Positions 34,539-43,085 are shown, counted from the stretch's first letter. The stretch is DNA of 64,000 nt from UBA1447 sp002329225 (GCA_050946835.1 JBMNVN010000001.1:124001-188000), one strand, 5' to 3'. Notes: a model not told the origin generated them from the sequence alone. A program made the numbers and translations.

Positions 34539-36381
34539 GGCAATACCCTCCGTTGAGCTTTTCGGCGCCGCAGCCTGCACAGCTTTCCCGGCAATGGGCT
34601 GTGGTCTCGCCCCGGTGCGCTTTTTCCCTCTCCCTTTTTAAGAAAGCCTTGGTAATGCCGTAGTCCAGATGATCCCAGGGGAGAAGTTCCGAGACGTCAC
34701 GCACCCTTGATGAGTAAAACTCCGGGGCAAGGCCGCATTTTTTGAAAGCCTCCCGCCATATATCATATTTAAAGCGGTCATCCCAACTGTCAAAGGTACA
34801 GCCGTCACGCCAGGCGGTTTCCACCACCGCCGACAGCCGCCTGTCTCCCCTTGCAAAAACCCCTTCGAGGAAGCTCATATGCGGATTGTGAAAACTCGGG
34901 CTGACTTTTCGGGTTGTTATTTTTTCTTTTAAGTATATCTGCTTTTCTTTAAACTCTTCCGGGGTGTTCTGTGCTTCCCACTGAAAGGGAGTAAAGGGCT
35001 TGGGTACAAAGCCCGATGCACTCAAAGAAACGTTTACCCCCTTGCCCCTGGGTTTTTCGGGGTTGGAGTAAAACTCGTCAACTATTTTTTGCGCCAATCG
35101 GGCTATGCCCTCCACGTCCTCCGAGGTTTCAGTCGGCAGGCCCAGCATAAAATAGAGTTTAACCGCCGTCCAGCCTCCGCGGAAAGCCTCACGCGCCCCG
35201 GACAGTATTTCTTCCTCGGTGATGTTTTTGTTGATTACATCCCTCAGCCTTTGGGTACCCGCTTCCGGCGCAAAAGTAAGCCCGCTACGGCGTACCGCCA
35301 AAAGCTGTTCGCCAAGTTCTTTGGAGAAATTATCCAAACGCAGGGACGGCAACGCCACATTTATACCGTCTTTTACCGTCCAGTCAAGCAAGGCGGGTAA
35401 AAGTTCTTCCAGACGGGTATAGTCGCTGGTGCTGAGTGAACAGAGGGAGACCTCGTCATAGCCGGTATTCTCACACAGGGCTTTGCATTGGGAGTTGACT
35501 ACTTCCGGACTCCTTTCCCTTATAGGGCGGTAAATAAAGCCCGCCTGACAGAATCTGCAGCCCCGAATACAGCCCCGAAACAGTTCCGCCACGGCGCGGT
35601 CATGCACAATCTCAAGGAAGGGAACCACGAATTTTTCCGGCGCAAAGACGGTATCCAAATCCGATATCGTTCTTTTTTTAACCGTCTCCGGCGCACCCTC
35701 CGCCGCCTTTATAGCCGACAGCCTGCCGTCCTGATGATATTCCGCCCGATACAGGGAGGGCACATACACGCCGGGGATTTTGCAGGCCGCAAGCAGAAAC
35801 TCTTTTTTTGAAGAGTTCATTTTTTTATGAGTTTTTAACAGTTCAAGGAGCTGAACATTGACCTCTTCCCCCTCCCCCAACACAAACAGGTCAAAAAACT
35901 CCGCCAGAGGTTCGGGGTTGCAGGCGCAGGGGCCGCCGCCCATGACAATGGGGGTAAGTCCGGTTCTTTGCCCGGCTTTTACGGGTAAGCTCGCCAAGTC
36001 CAGCATATTGAGCACATTCGTATAGCAAAGTTCATATTGCAGGGTAAAGCCTATAAAGTCAAAATCCTTTATCGGCTCTCCGCTTTCAAGCCCGTAGAGC
36101 GGAATATCTTCCCTGCGCATGACTTCCTCCATATCAGTCCAGGGGGCAAAAACCCGTTCGCACCGGGTATCCTCCCTGCTGTTAAGTAAGGAATAGAGTA
36201 TTTTCATCCCCAGGTGAGACATACCTATTTCATAAACATCGGGGAAGCAAAAGGCAAAGCGCATATCCGCATTCTTCGGGTCTTTGATTACGCTGTTCAG
36301 CTCGCCCCCGGTGTAACGGCCGGGCTTTTGCACTTTTAATAAAAATCTTTCAAGACTTTTCGGGAACATTTTCCCCTCCAA
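34525..36381 (-). CDS. TIGR03960 family B12-binding-domain radical SAM protein
   Basis: 618 residues. An N-terminal cobalamin-binding-like domain (about 35-190) with the GMSHLGMKIL and VMGGGPCACNPEPL motifs, then a radical SAM core whose Cys triad is CIRGCRFC near 269-276, and a C-terminal region with SFHNPHMSFLEGVFARGDRR. Such proteins occur in most anaerobic Firmicutes, paired with the DUF2344 protein encoded next. The reaction is unknown, though a link to RNA or protein modification is often assumed. Last part of an operon-like pair downstream of metK but set off by a terminator. Confidence 0.92.
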   Translation of the reverse strand: MEGKMFPKSLERFLLKVQKPGRYTGGELNSVIKDPKNADMRFAFCFPDVYEIGMSHLGMKILYSLLNSREDTRCERVFAPWTDMEEVMRREDIPLYGLESGEPIKDFDFIGFTLQYELCYTNVLNMLDLASLPVKAGQRTGLTPIVMGGGPCACNPEPLAEFFDLFVLGEGEEVNVQLLELLKTHKKMNSSKKEFLLAACKIPGVYVPSLYRAEYHQDGRLSAIKAAEGAPETVKKRTISDLDTVFAPEKFVVPFLEIVHDRAVAELFRGCIRGCRFCQAGFIYRPIRERSPEVVNSQCKALCENTGYDEVSLCSLSTSDYTRLEELLPALLDWTVKDGINVALPSLRLDNFSKELGEQLLAVRRSGLTFAPEAGTQRLRDVINKNITEEEILSGAREAFRGGWTAVKLYFMLGLPTETSEDVEGIARLAQKIVDEFYSNPEKPRGKGVNVSLSASGFVPKPFTPFQWEAQNTPEEFKEKQIYLKEKITTRKVSPSFHNPHMSFLEGVFARGDRRLSAVVETAWRDGCTFDSWDDRFKYDIWREAFKKCGLAPEFYSSRVRDVSELLPWDHLDYGITKAFLKREREKAHRGETTAHCRESCAGCGAEKLNGGYCHARG

Positions 36382-36407
36382 AACTTTTCGTTGAGCGCCC
36401 GTATTCG

Positions 36408-36442
36408 CAAAGGCCTGCCGGAAGCAACGCCTCCGACAGGCC
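36408..36442 (-). terminator. terminator after metK
   Basis: 10-bp stem with one G-U pair (36433-36442 with 36412-36421), followed by TTT. Confidence 0.65.
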
Positions 36443-36472
36443 GCAAGTCAATTCGTAAGCGTCTGTTAAAGA

Positions 36473-37621
36473 TTAAGCAAGACCGGCCGCTTTTCTCAAG
36501 TCATCGACTCTGTCCGTTTTTTCCCAAGTCAGGTCAATATCCGTTCTGCCCACATGGCCGAGGGAAGCAAGCTGACGGTAAATGGGACGGCGCAGGTCAA
36601 GTTTTTCAATAATTGCGGCGGGGCGCAGGTCAAAGAGTTCGGAAACTATGCAGCTGAGCCTGTCGTCGGCAATAACGCCGGTGCCGAATGTTTCTACCAT
36701 GATAGAAACGGGGCAGGCAATACCGATGGCATAAGCCAGCTCAACTTCGCATTTTTGAGCCAGACCTGCGGCAACAATATTCTTTGCCACATATCTTGCG
36801 GCATAAGCGGCGGAACGGTCAACCTTTGTGGGGTCCTTACCGGAAAAAGCGCCGCCGCCGTGACGGGCATAGCCGCCGTAGGTGTCCACAATTATTTTGC
36901 GTCCCGTAAGACCGCTGTCCCCCTGGGGACCGCCGACCACAAAGCGGCCGGTAGGATTGACATAAACGGTTGTGGCTTCATCCATAAGCTCTTTCGGGAT
37001 AATCGGATTTATAACATGCTCGATAATATCTTTCCGAATTTGTTCGGGTTCAACATCGGCGCTGTGTTGTGAAGATACAACGATTGTATCTACACGGCAG
37101 GGTTTGTCGTTTTCATCATACTCCACGGTAACCTGAGTTTTTCCGTCCGCTCTCAGGTAATCCAAAGTGCCGTTTTTGCGTTTTTCGGTCATTTGGCGTG
37201 CCAGCCTGTGGGCAAGGGAAATAGGCAGGGGCATCAGTTCAGGTGTTTCGTCACAGGCGTAACCGAACATCATACCCTGGTCGCCCGCACCCTCTCTGTC
37301 AACGCCAAGGGCGATGTCGGGAGACTGTTTGTCAATAGAGGTAACAACGGCGCAGGTATTGCCGTCAAAACCTTTTTCCGCACTGTCGTAGCCAATTTCG
37401 CAAACAACATCACGGACAAGTTTGGGAATATCCACATGACAATCGGTGGTAATTTCTCCCATCACATAAATGATACCGGTTGTGCAGGTGCATTCACAGG
37501 CAACCCTGCCCATTTTGTCCTGCGCCATGATTGCGTCCAACACGGCATCTGAAATCTGGTCACAAATTTTATCAGGATGACCCTCGGTTACGGATTCGGA
37601 TGTAAATAAGTGCTTCGGCAT
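36473..37621 (-). CDS. metK: S-adenosylmethionine synthetase
   Basis: 382 residues from ATG 37621 (MPKHLFTSESVTEGHPDK). GHPDKICDQISDAVLD, the DQGMMFGYACDET motif, GRFVVGGPQGDSGLTGRKIIVDTYGGYARHGGGAFSGKDP-type loops are all present. It makes SAM from methionine and ATP. The long upstream frame to 37681 runs through the riboswitch terminator and is not used. Expression is controlled by the S-box just upstream, so SAM shuts off its own synthesis. Confidence 0.97.
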   Translation of the reverse strand: MPKHLFTSESVTEGHPDKICDQISDAVLDAIMAQDKMGRVACECTCTTGIIYVMGEITTDCHVDIPKLVRDVVCEIGYDSAEKGFDGNTCAVVTSIDKQSPDIALGVDREGAGDQGMMFGYACDETPELMPLPISLAHRLARQMTEKRKNGTLDYLRADGKTQVTVEYDENDKPCRVDTIVVSSQHSADVEPEQIRKDIIEHVINPIIPKELMDEATTVYVNPTGRFVVGGPQGDSGLTGRKIIVDTYGGYARHGGGAFSGKDPTKVDRSAAYAARYVAKNIVAAGLAQKCEVELAYAIGIACPVSIMVETFGTGVIADDRLSCIVSELFDLRPAAIIEKLDLRRPIYRQLASLGHVGRTDIDLTWEKTDRVDDLRKAAGLA

Positions 37622-37640
37622 AGTTTTTCCCCTTTTCATA

Positions 37641-37673
37641 AAAAATAACGCTCGTAGGCGAACCGCGGGCGTT
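37641..37673 (-). terminator. intrinsic terminator of the metK S-box
   Basis: 8-bp stem with one mismatch (37666-37673 with 37647-37654) followed by ATTTTT, between the aptamer and metK. Confidence 0.75.
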
Positions 37674-37680
37674 TTAATCA

Positions 37681-37787
37681 CCTTATCTTTCGGTTACTAC
37701 CGCAGGATTTAGCACCTTGTAAAGCTCTTGAACTTTACAGGCTGCCGGGTGTCAACGGGCCTGTCCCCTCAACCGCTCTTAATAAGG
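37681..37787 (-). promoter_or_regulatory. SAM-I (S-box) riboswitch
   Basis: The minus strand shows the S-box core: AAGAGCGGTTGAGGG, ACAGGCCC, GACACCCGGCAGCC, GTGCTAAATCCTGC, closed by a P1 helix CCTTAT/ATAAGG (37782-37787 with 37681-37686). It lies between a sigma-A promoter and a terminator ahead of metK, so high SAM should favour termination. Confidence 0.96.
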
Positions 37788-37807
37788 AATATTCAATTTA
37801 TGCATTT

Positions 37808-37836
37808 ATTCTACTGCTTTGCAGTTTGCTTGTCAA
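37808..37836 (-). promoter_or_regulatory. promoter of the metK riboswitch transcript
   Basis: TTGACA (37831-37836), 17-base spacer, TAGAAT (37808-37813). Confidence 0.88.
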
Positions 37837-37878
37837 GTTTAACGGCGAATGTTAAAAAACTGTTCATTTTTTCGGCGT

Positions 37879-38454
37879 TCAGCTCTGCGGCCGCAGCAAA
37901 TCGAGCTTTAATAATATACTTTTCAGCGGAAAAAACACCAAGGCGGTTATCAAAGAATTAATCCCCGCTTTAAGCAGATTGAACGGAATAATAACCGGCA
38001 GCAGCATCCCTTTTACAGCGTCAAATGCTACGCCGAAAAAGCGCACGGTAAAAAACAGGTTCAGCGGAACCATCAGCGCAGTCATAGCCAGAGAACCCAG
38101 AACCAGACCGAGGATAAGCGACCAAAGTGTCTTCCACTTTTTATAGATAAGACCGGCAACAAGCACCAGCGCTCCGGATGCGCAAAAATGCATCACGATG
38201 CCCACCCAACCGCTTGAGGCGCTTATGGTGATACCTTGCAGAATGCTTACCAGCAGGAGGATGAGCAGCCCTGAAACGGGGCCGAACAGCATTGTGCCGA
38301 TCAGCACCGGGACATCCGCCATATCATACTGCAAATACGGTGCGGAGGGGAAAAAGGATACCAACGGCACTACATACAGGGAGACAATCGAGATTGCAAC
38401 AAGCATTGCCATCTGCGCCATTTTTGATACGTTATATTTCGTATTCTTCTCCAT
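37879..38454 (-). CDS. ribU: ECF transporter S component, riboflavin (RibU)
   Basis: 191 residues from ATG 38454, with GGAGG six bases upstream. About six membrane segments; the first cytoplasmic helix and MAQMAMLVAISIV start, LQYDMADVPVLIGTMLFGP and FPLKSILLKLD C-terminus fit the RibU group. The S component binds riboflavin and works with a shared EcfT-EcfA motor encoded elsewhere. The FMN riboswitch directly upstream makes the substrate assignment firm. Confidence 0.93.
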   Translation of the reverse strand: MEKNTKYNVSKMAQMAMLVAISIVSLYVVPLVSFFPSAPYLQYDMADVPVLIGTMLFGPVSGLLILLLVSILQGITISASSGWVGIVMHFCASGALVLVAGLIYKKWKTLWSLILGLVLGSLAMTALMVPLNLFFTVRFFGVAFDAVKGMLLPVIIPFNLLKAGINSLITALVFFPLKSILLKLDLLRPQS

Positions 38455-38469
38455 TTCAAACCTCCGCCA

Positions 38470-38504
38470 AAAATAAATATCGCCCCGCGAAAACACGCGG
38501 GGCG
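38470..38504 (-). terminator. terminator of the FMN riboswitch
   Basis: Perfect 9-bp GC stem (38496-38504 with 38481-38489), followed by ATATTTATTTTT, just before the ribU ribosome site. Confidence 0.85.
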
Positions 38505-38521
38505 GCATGATTCATTAAACG

Positions 38522-38634
38522 CAGCTCTCCTATCCGGACTATACCGTCGGTCCCGGAATTACACCGAGTCAACCGCCAAGCGGCTTGCGGACTTTTACCG
38601 CCGGTGGGGAATTACACCCCGCCCCGAGTTGCTG
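38522..38634 (-). promoter_or_regulatory. FMN riboswitch (RFN element)
   Basis: The minus strand has the full RFN core: GGGGCGGGGTGTAATTCCCC, ACCGGCGGTAAAAGTCCGC, GGTGTAATTCCGGGACCGAC, GGTATAGTCCGGATAGGAGA. It should end transcription of ribU when FMN is plentiful. Confidence 0.97.
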
Positions 38635-38639
38635 AAAAG

Positions 38640-38668
38640 AGTCTATGCCATAACCGGCAATTTGTCAA
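38640..38668 (-). promoter_or_regulatory. promoter of ribU
   Basis: TTGACA (38663-38668), 17-base spacer, TAGACT (38640-38645). Confidence 0.82.
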
Positions 38669-38749
38669 CAGGGTAAACAATAAGTTCCGTTGTTTTTCCG
38701 TTTTTCGCAAACAAATTCCTGTTTACTCATGTGCCGCCTGACATACGGG

Positions 38750-39715
38750 TCAAGGTAAATATTTTTCCGTACCGTCCGTACGCATTCTGTATGTCCACTG
38801 TGACTCACCTTCGGTCGTGTAATAAATCCAATCCCCGACTACGGCAAATCTTTTTACATCTTCATTAAGCAGCAATGTATTTTCAGTACCGTCTGTGCGA
38901 ATCCTATAAAGAAAAAGAGAGTTGCTTTCACTTGTACGGGTGTAATAAATCCAATCGGCGGCAGCATTAACGGAAGCGGCGGAACCTTCGACAAGTTTCA
39001 TCTTATTCTGTCCGTCAAACTGCACTTTCCAAATACAATAATCATCATCAATATAGTACAACCAATCACCGGCAGCATTAACTGTCGATACTCCCTTGTC
39101 AACTATTTTGATTTTATCCTTGCCATCGGTACTTATAGAGAAAAGTCCTCCATCCGCTGACCCGCGGCAATAGTAAACTCTGTTGCCCAGAACAAAAAAG
39201 TCCGTTGCAAAGTCACTTGTAATTTTCTTCTCTCCTTTACCGTCCGTTCTTATTCTATACAGACCGCTGAGAGGCTTATCAAAGTCGGTATAGTAAATCC
39301 AGTCGTCAACCACAAAGATTTTATCAAAGTTGATTTTCTCAAGCAGTTCCGTTTTTGAACTTCCATCCGTTTTTATTTTAGTCAGCCGATTATTAAACCT
39401 GTTTATGTAATAAATCGAATCGCCAACTATGTTGATATAGTCGCAATCACATTGGTCTAATATCGTTTTTTCTTTATCGGTTGAACTTATTTTACACAGG
39501 TAATCATTAAGACCGCTGTCGGTCGTAAAACAGACCCAATCATCTTGCATAGCGGCAATGCCATAATTTGAATGGTTGCCGGAAGTGTTGCCGTACAAAA
39601 AGACCGGCTCGTTGCCGTCTGCACCTTTTTTCTCAGCTTTATTACAACCGGACAAGGCGCATAATACCAAGACAAAGACAATAAATACTTTAAAAAGCCT
39701 TTTTAACATAAGCAA
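38750..39715 (-). CDS. DUF5050 beta-propeller lipoprotein
   Basis: 321 residues. Lipoprotein signal with lipobox LSGC (Cys24). The mature part is a run of about six repeats of the form GDWIYYTDF ... LYRIRTDGKGEKKI, the DUF5050 pattern expected to fold as a beta-propeller. It is anchored outside the membrane; its ligand is unknown. Its start overlaps the preceding small gene by 13 bases. An in-frame ATG two codons later is an equal choice. Confidence 0.85.
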   Translation of the reverse strand: MLMLKRLFKVFIVFVLVLCALSGCNKAEKKGADGNEPVFLYGNTSGNHSNYGIAAMQDDWVCFTTDSGLNDYLCKISSTDKEKTILDQCDCDYINIVGDSIYYINRFNNRLTKIKTDGSSKTELLEKINFDKIFVVDDWIYYTDFDKPLSGLYRIRTDGKGEKKITSDFATDFFVLGNRVYYCRGSADGGLFSISTDGKDKIKIVDKGVSTVNAAGDWLYYIDDDYCIWKVQFDGQNKMKLVEGSAASVNAAADWIYYTRTSESNSLFLYRIRTDGTENTLLLNEDVKRFAVVGDWIYYTTEGESQWTYRMRTDGTEKYLP

Positions 39716-39888
39716 TCACCTTCAATTTCAAAATATGTTTTGGCCGGGTCTATATCATTCCGCTCATCTGCAATACGAACAATGTCAACAATCTTAGCGG
39801 TAATATCATTGTTATTTGGTGTAATCATCAATAAGCAACATACTGCTACAACAGCAAAAACCGCTACCGGAATTATAAGCTTTTTCAT
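39703..39888 (-). CDS. small membrane or secreted protein
   Basis: 61 residues: a hydrophobic N-terminal segment (about 3-21) and a short polar part ending in GDCLC. A strong GGAGGAAGG site lies just before the ATG, and the 3' end overlaps the DUF5050 lipoprotein start, so translational coupling is likely. No family recognised. The two Cys near the end and the Cys pair in the membrane segment are unusual for such a short chain. Confidence 0.6.
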   Translation of the reverse strand: MKKLIIPVAVFAVVAVCCLLMITPNNNDITAKIVDIVRIADERNDIDPAKTYFEIEGDCLC

Positions 39889-39991
39889 TTAGCCTTCCTC
39901 CTCCCTTCCTCAAAGATTATTGATATTCCGTATTTGTCCTGACAAATTAGTGTCGATTTTTACCAGCAGGTTTAGCCAACTTAACTGTTGC

Positions 39992-40983
39992 TCAGTATAC
40001 ATAGTATGGTAAATCAACGCCGGAGTCATAAAGAATCTCAGTGGAAAGCATGGTAAAGCTCTTATCTTCATTTTCTTTGACAATAAATTTAACCGTTTTC
40101 CCTTTCAACAGGTGCGCACTGTCTGAATAGTAGTCAAGCATGATAGTGCTTTGCCTTGTTTGCGGGTCATATTCTCTGGACACCACCGAACCGAAATACG
40201 ATATACCCGCAGTACTCCAGGTAGAAACTGTCCCTTCACTTTCGATATAGTAACTATATTTTTTTAAATCAATTTCTGTAATCCCCAATACTCTTTTTGC
40301 TTCCGCCATTACGGAATCAGCCGGTGTGTTTTCTTCGGGCAGGCCATAACGACGCAAAAAGATAATCAAAGATTCACAAAAGTCATTATACGGTTCCGCA
40401 TCTTTGATATCGGGAACCATTTTGTTCAAATCACTTGCAGAAATAACATACGGCTCCAGCAATTCGAAAAAATCGGCGCAGAAATCAATATCTTTGCTTT
40501 GTTTGTCATATTTGATTCTGTTTATCTTGTTTGTGACGGGTTTAAACAGTGTTATACCACCGTTCCCGGCTTCAGGTTCCTCTACTCCAACTTCCCACAT
40601 GCTTTTGCCAACCGGGAACAAATCGCTGCCGCTCCCGGTTATATCAAGTTGCACCACATATTTCATAGCGGAACCGTATACCTCAATCTCTTCAACAATG
40701 CTGTAGCTCTCAAGGTTTAAATCCGTTAAAAATTTATATGCATCGGTATCCTCGGTCTCCAAATAGTGAAGCACATCTTTTAAATTTCTATTTTTTAGTG
40801 CTGTCAAAAATCCTTCCGCAATGGCTCTACATATTTTTTTTCTTTAATCTCTTTATCATTTCCGGATAATTCAATATCGTTTGTTGTGGTAGTGTCAGTG
40901 GTATGCGGTTTTTGCCGCTCACATGCAACAAGCATACTGACCGTCATTAACAGTGCCAGAATTACGGAAACTAACTTTTTCAT
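39992..40983 (-). pseudogene. lipoprotein gene split by a frameshift at an A8 run
   Basis: Frame 1 (40804-40983, 59 codons) encodes a lipoprotein leader with lipobox LVAC (Cys21) and a Thr-rich linker, and stops at TGA 40804. The body (39992-40807 and the bases before it) continues in the -1 frame as CRAIAEGFLTALKNRNLKD and on for about 270 residues. The two frames join exactly at an A8 run (40834-40841) that contains A AAA AAA in the phase needed for a -1 slip. Either the gene is broken (or the base count is an assembly error), or full-length protein is made by ribosomal or transcriptional slippage. The body is unrecognised; it has LEPYVISASDL, similar to EPYILSAS in the next gene upstream. 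Confidence 0.7.
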
Positions 40984-40997
40984 AAATACACTCCTCT

Positions 40998-41654
40998 TTA
41001 TTTAGTTAAAAGATATTTTTTATCCGCATCTAAAAGTTTACTATACTGCTCATTTTCCTCTGGAGAGGTTACATCAATTGCGGCAACCAAATCGTTTTCG
41101 TACGTTATTTCAATTACTGCACCGTTGGTGCATTCATGAATACCGATTTGCTTACCTGTCAATTCGGAAAACACTCTAACGACCGGGCCGGATGAGAGTA
41201 CTTCAACATCACTGACAGTTGTAACATAGGGCACCACCTTTGAGGAAAAATCATTACAAAGCGATGCGGAAAGAATGTAAGGCTCTGCCGATTTTAAATC
41301 TTGGCTAAAGAAAAGGAAAAGCAAAGAGCCGTCTTTGCCTTTATGAACAGAATAATATTTTCTACCGGCCTTTCTGACACAATCAAAATCTAAAATCCCG
41401 GCAAAATATGATGTTTTAATTTGCGGATGTGGAGATTTATCGGTATAAAACACATTTTCGGCATACCCGTCGTTGGAGGAAAGAAACGGCTCTAAATCTG
41501 TATCTTCTTTTATCATTTCATCAATACTCTTTATGTTGTTTGCATGTATCATCAGGTTTAATTCAAAGCGATTAATATACAACAATACACATCCGGTTAA
41601 AACTATTGCAAGGGATACCATCGCTATCAAGATCATTCTTTTTTTCCCTGTCAA
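40998..41654 (-). CDS. hypothetical membrane-anchored protein or lipoprotein
   Basis: 218 residues if started at TTG 41654, which has AAGGAGG eight bases upstream. The frame continues to 41693 and beyond, but that part encodes NMFAYCDNN, an RHS signature, and belongs to the RHS remnant. N-terminal membrane segment with an LTGC motif near residue 21 (possible lipobox, though the residues after it stay hydrophobic). The rest is a soluble domain with no family I know. It follows the RHS remnant directly, where immunity genes often sit. Confidence 0.6.
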   Translation of the reverse strand: MTGKKRMILIAMVSLAIVLTGCVLLYINRFELNLMIHANNIKSIDEMIKEDTDLEPFLSSNDGYAENVFYTDKSPHPQIKTSYFAGILDFDCVRKAGRKYYSVHKGKDGSLLFLFFSQDLKSAEPYILSASLCNDFSSKVVPYVTTVSDVEVLSSGPVVRVFSELTGKQIGIHECTNGAVIEITYENDLVAAIDVTSPEENEQYSKLLDADKKYLLTK

Positions 41655-42111
41655 AATCGCCGCCTCCTTATTATTATCGCAATATGCAAACATATTTGTT
41701 CCAACTACTCCGGAACTCGTATCGCAATCTGTATCGTAACGGGTTAGTCAAACCGATTGTACCTGCCCCGCTGCCGGTCATTGAAAGCAGTCTGCCCCAT
41801 TCGTCATAGCTGTAGTTGACAATGATGTTTCCGTTCTCATCGGAAATACCGGTCACATCACCCTGTAAGTTTTTGATGTAAAGGTAGGTTGCCGAATCGT
41901 TTAGAATTACCCCGATGGGGCTGTCATTTGAATCATAGATGAAGTAAAGAACATCCGTGCCGTCAGTCCGGCTGACCGGTCTGCCGAAAAAGTCGGTTGA
42001 TGCTGACAAAGTAAGGCTTGCAACTCTGCCGCAGTTTTCGCCTGTGCCGACCTTGCATCTTCCTCGGCTTTTGACCGAAGGGGGTAAGGTGGCTCGTGGC
42101 TGTGTGAAGTC
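41655..42111 (-). pseudogene. RHS repeat-core remnant with internal deletion
   Basis: The frame at 41674-42009 encodes a classic RHS core: YDSNDSPIGVI, YLYIKNLQGDVTGI, NGNIIVNYSYDEWGRLL, TNPLRYR. Right after NPLRYR, where GYYYD...RYYDP...GRF should come, the frame runs into a short unrelated tail and stops. In another frame, from about 41723, comes DTSSGVVGTNMFAYCDNN, which is the segment that normally follows about 30-40 residues later in RHS proteins. So a deletion with a frame change removed the middle. The start of the original protein is also missing; upstream the frame is open only to about 42111. No toxin domain remains. Confidence 0.85.
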
Positions 42112-42241
42112 CTATTTTTATTATGCCGTTACATGACATCAATCATACAAAATAGTTATCCGGCAGTATAAAATGAATCTTCAGCTCAATCGCTTAACAT
42201 GCGGGTTTACTGCTCTGGGAAGTAAAAGCTTTTTAAACAAA

Positions 42242-42682
42242 TTAAGTATCTGAACGTATGAAGTACAGAGTACACTTTGATACATCAACATAATAAACAT
42301 CGTAGTATCCGTACTCCTGGTATCCATCTTTTATGACAATACGGAAATAATCACCTTCTTTAATTTGAGAGTTGTAGTCAAAATCAAATTTATAATATTC
42401 CTTATTTTCTTCTATCCGTCTTTCAAAATTTTCAAAATAGCCCCTAATCTCTCTTATGTCAGAAACAGTAACATTCTTAAAGTCAGAACGTTTTTCAAAT
42501 TTTTTTATTGTTTCTTCGTTGTAATAATATTTGCAATAATCATCAGCATCCATAAAACCATGTTCATCGTAATAACATTCTTTATCAAGGTATTTCGGAA
42601 GGCCTGCCATCTTCCCGTTACATTGGGATAAAATCAACAACAAGAATACCCACAAGATTATTACTGCAGAGGTGTTCTTCAT
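42242..42682 (-). CDS. hypothetical small lipoprotein
   Basis: 146 residues. Signal peptide with lipobox LSQC (Cys21), then a Tyr-, Asp- and Glu-rich domain (YYDEHGFMDADDYCKYYYNEE, GYYDVYYVDVSKCTLYF). ATG at 42682 with AAAGGGG upstream. No family recognised. Lies just upstream, in reading direction, of the RHS remnant. Confidence 0.65.
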   Translation of the reverse strand: MKNTSAVIILWVFLLLILSQCNGKMAGLPKYLDKECYYDEHGFMDADDYCKYYYNEETIKKFEKRSDFKNVTVSDIREIRGYFENFERRIEENKEYYKFDFDYNSQIKEGDYFRIVIKDGYQEYGYYDVYYVDVSKCTLYFIRSDT

Positions 42683-42725
42683 AAAGCTACCCCTTTCTCA
42701 AAAAACATATGTGGAATGATACGGT

Positions 42726-42794
42726 TCAGAAATATGCAACAACCATACTGACCGTAATTAAAAGTGCCAGAATTACGGAAGCTAACTTTTTCAC
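42726..42794 (-). pseudogene. orphan lipoprotein leader (duplicate of the leader at 40983)
   Basis: 22 codons from GTG, MKKLASVILALLITVSMV then VAYF and stop. It matches the leader at 40983 at about 63 of 69 bases, including the GGAGTG ribosome site; similarity ends at the lipobox, where GCATGT has become GCATAT. A consensus promoter lies upstream, so a signal peptide without a body is probably expressed. Confidence 0.7.
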
Positions 42795-42843
42795 AACTAC
42801 ACTCCCCTTTGTTACTACAAGTAAATTAGACATTTCCAAGCCC

Positions 42844-42872
42844 ACAATACCCGTTTTGCGCAGGTTTGTCAA
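42844..42872 (-). promoter_or_regulatory. promoter upstream of the orphan leader and the small lipoprotein gene
   Basis: TTGACA (42867-42872), 17-base spacer, TATTGT (42844-42849), about 50 bases before the GTG. It is the only clear promoter seen at the head of the second accessory block. Confidence 0.75.
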
Positions 42873-42999
42873 CAAACAAATTGTGAACAAAAAAAATATG
42901 TTTTATTTGCATATATTTCAATTTGCCGACTATGTACGGGAATGATTTTTTAAAAAAGTTCAGATAAGCAAAATGCCGCCCTAAACCCCTGAGGAATCA

Positions 43000-43028
43000 T
43001 TGTTTTATCGGCTGTTCTATGGTATTAT
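43000..43028 (+). promoter_or_regulatory. promoter of the yhaM operon
   Basis: TTGTTT (43000-43005), 17-base spacer ending in TGG, TATTAT (43023-43028). Confidence 0.65.
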
Positions 43029-43085
43029 ATTTGTGTTATATCAAGGGGCTTTTATGCCGACTCAAGGGAAAGGAAAACACATTTT

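Noticed and set aside
37622..37681. N-terminal extension of MetK
   Set aside because: It covers the riboswitch terminator; MPKHLF is the family start.
41655..41693. MFAYCDNN as the true N-terminus of the following gene
   Set aside because: This text is the RHS signature; the TTG at 41654 has AAGGAGG and gives a normal signal-anchor start.
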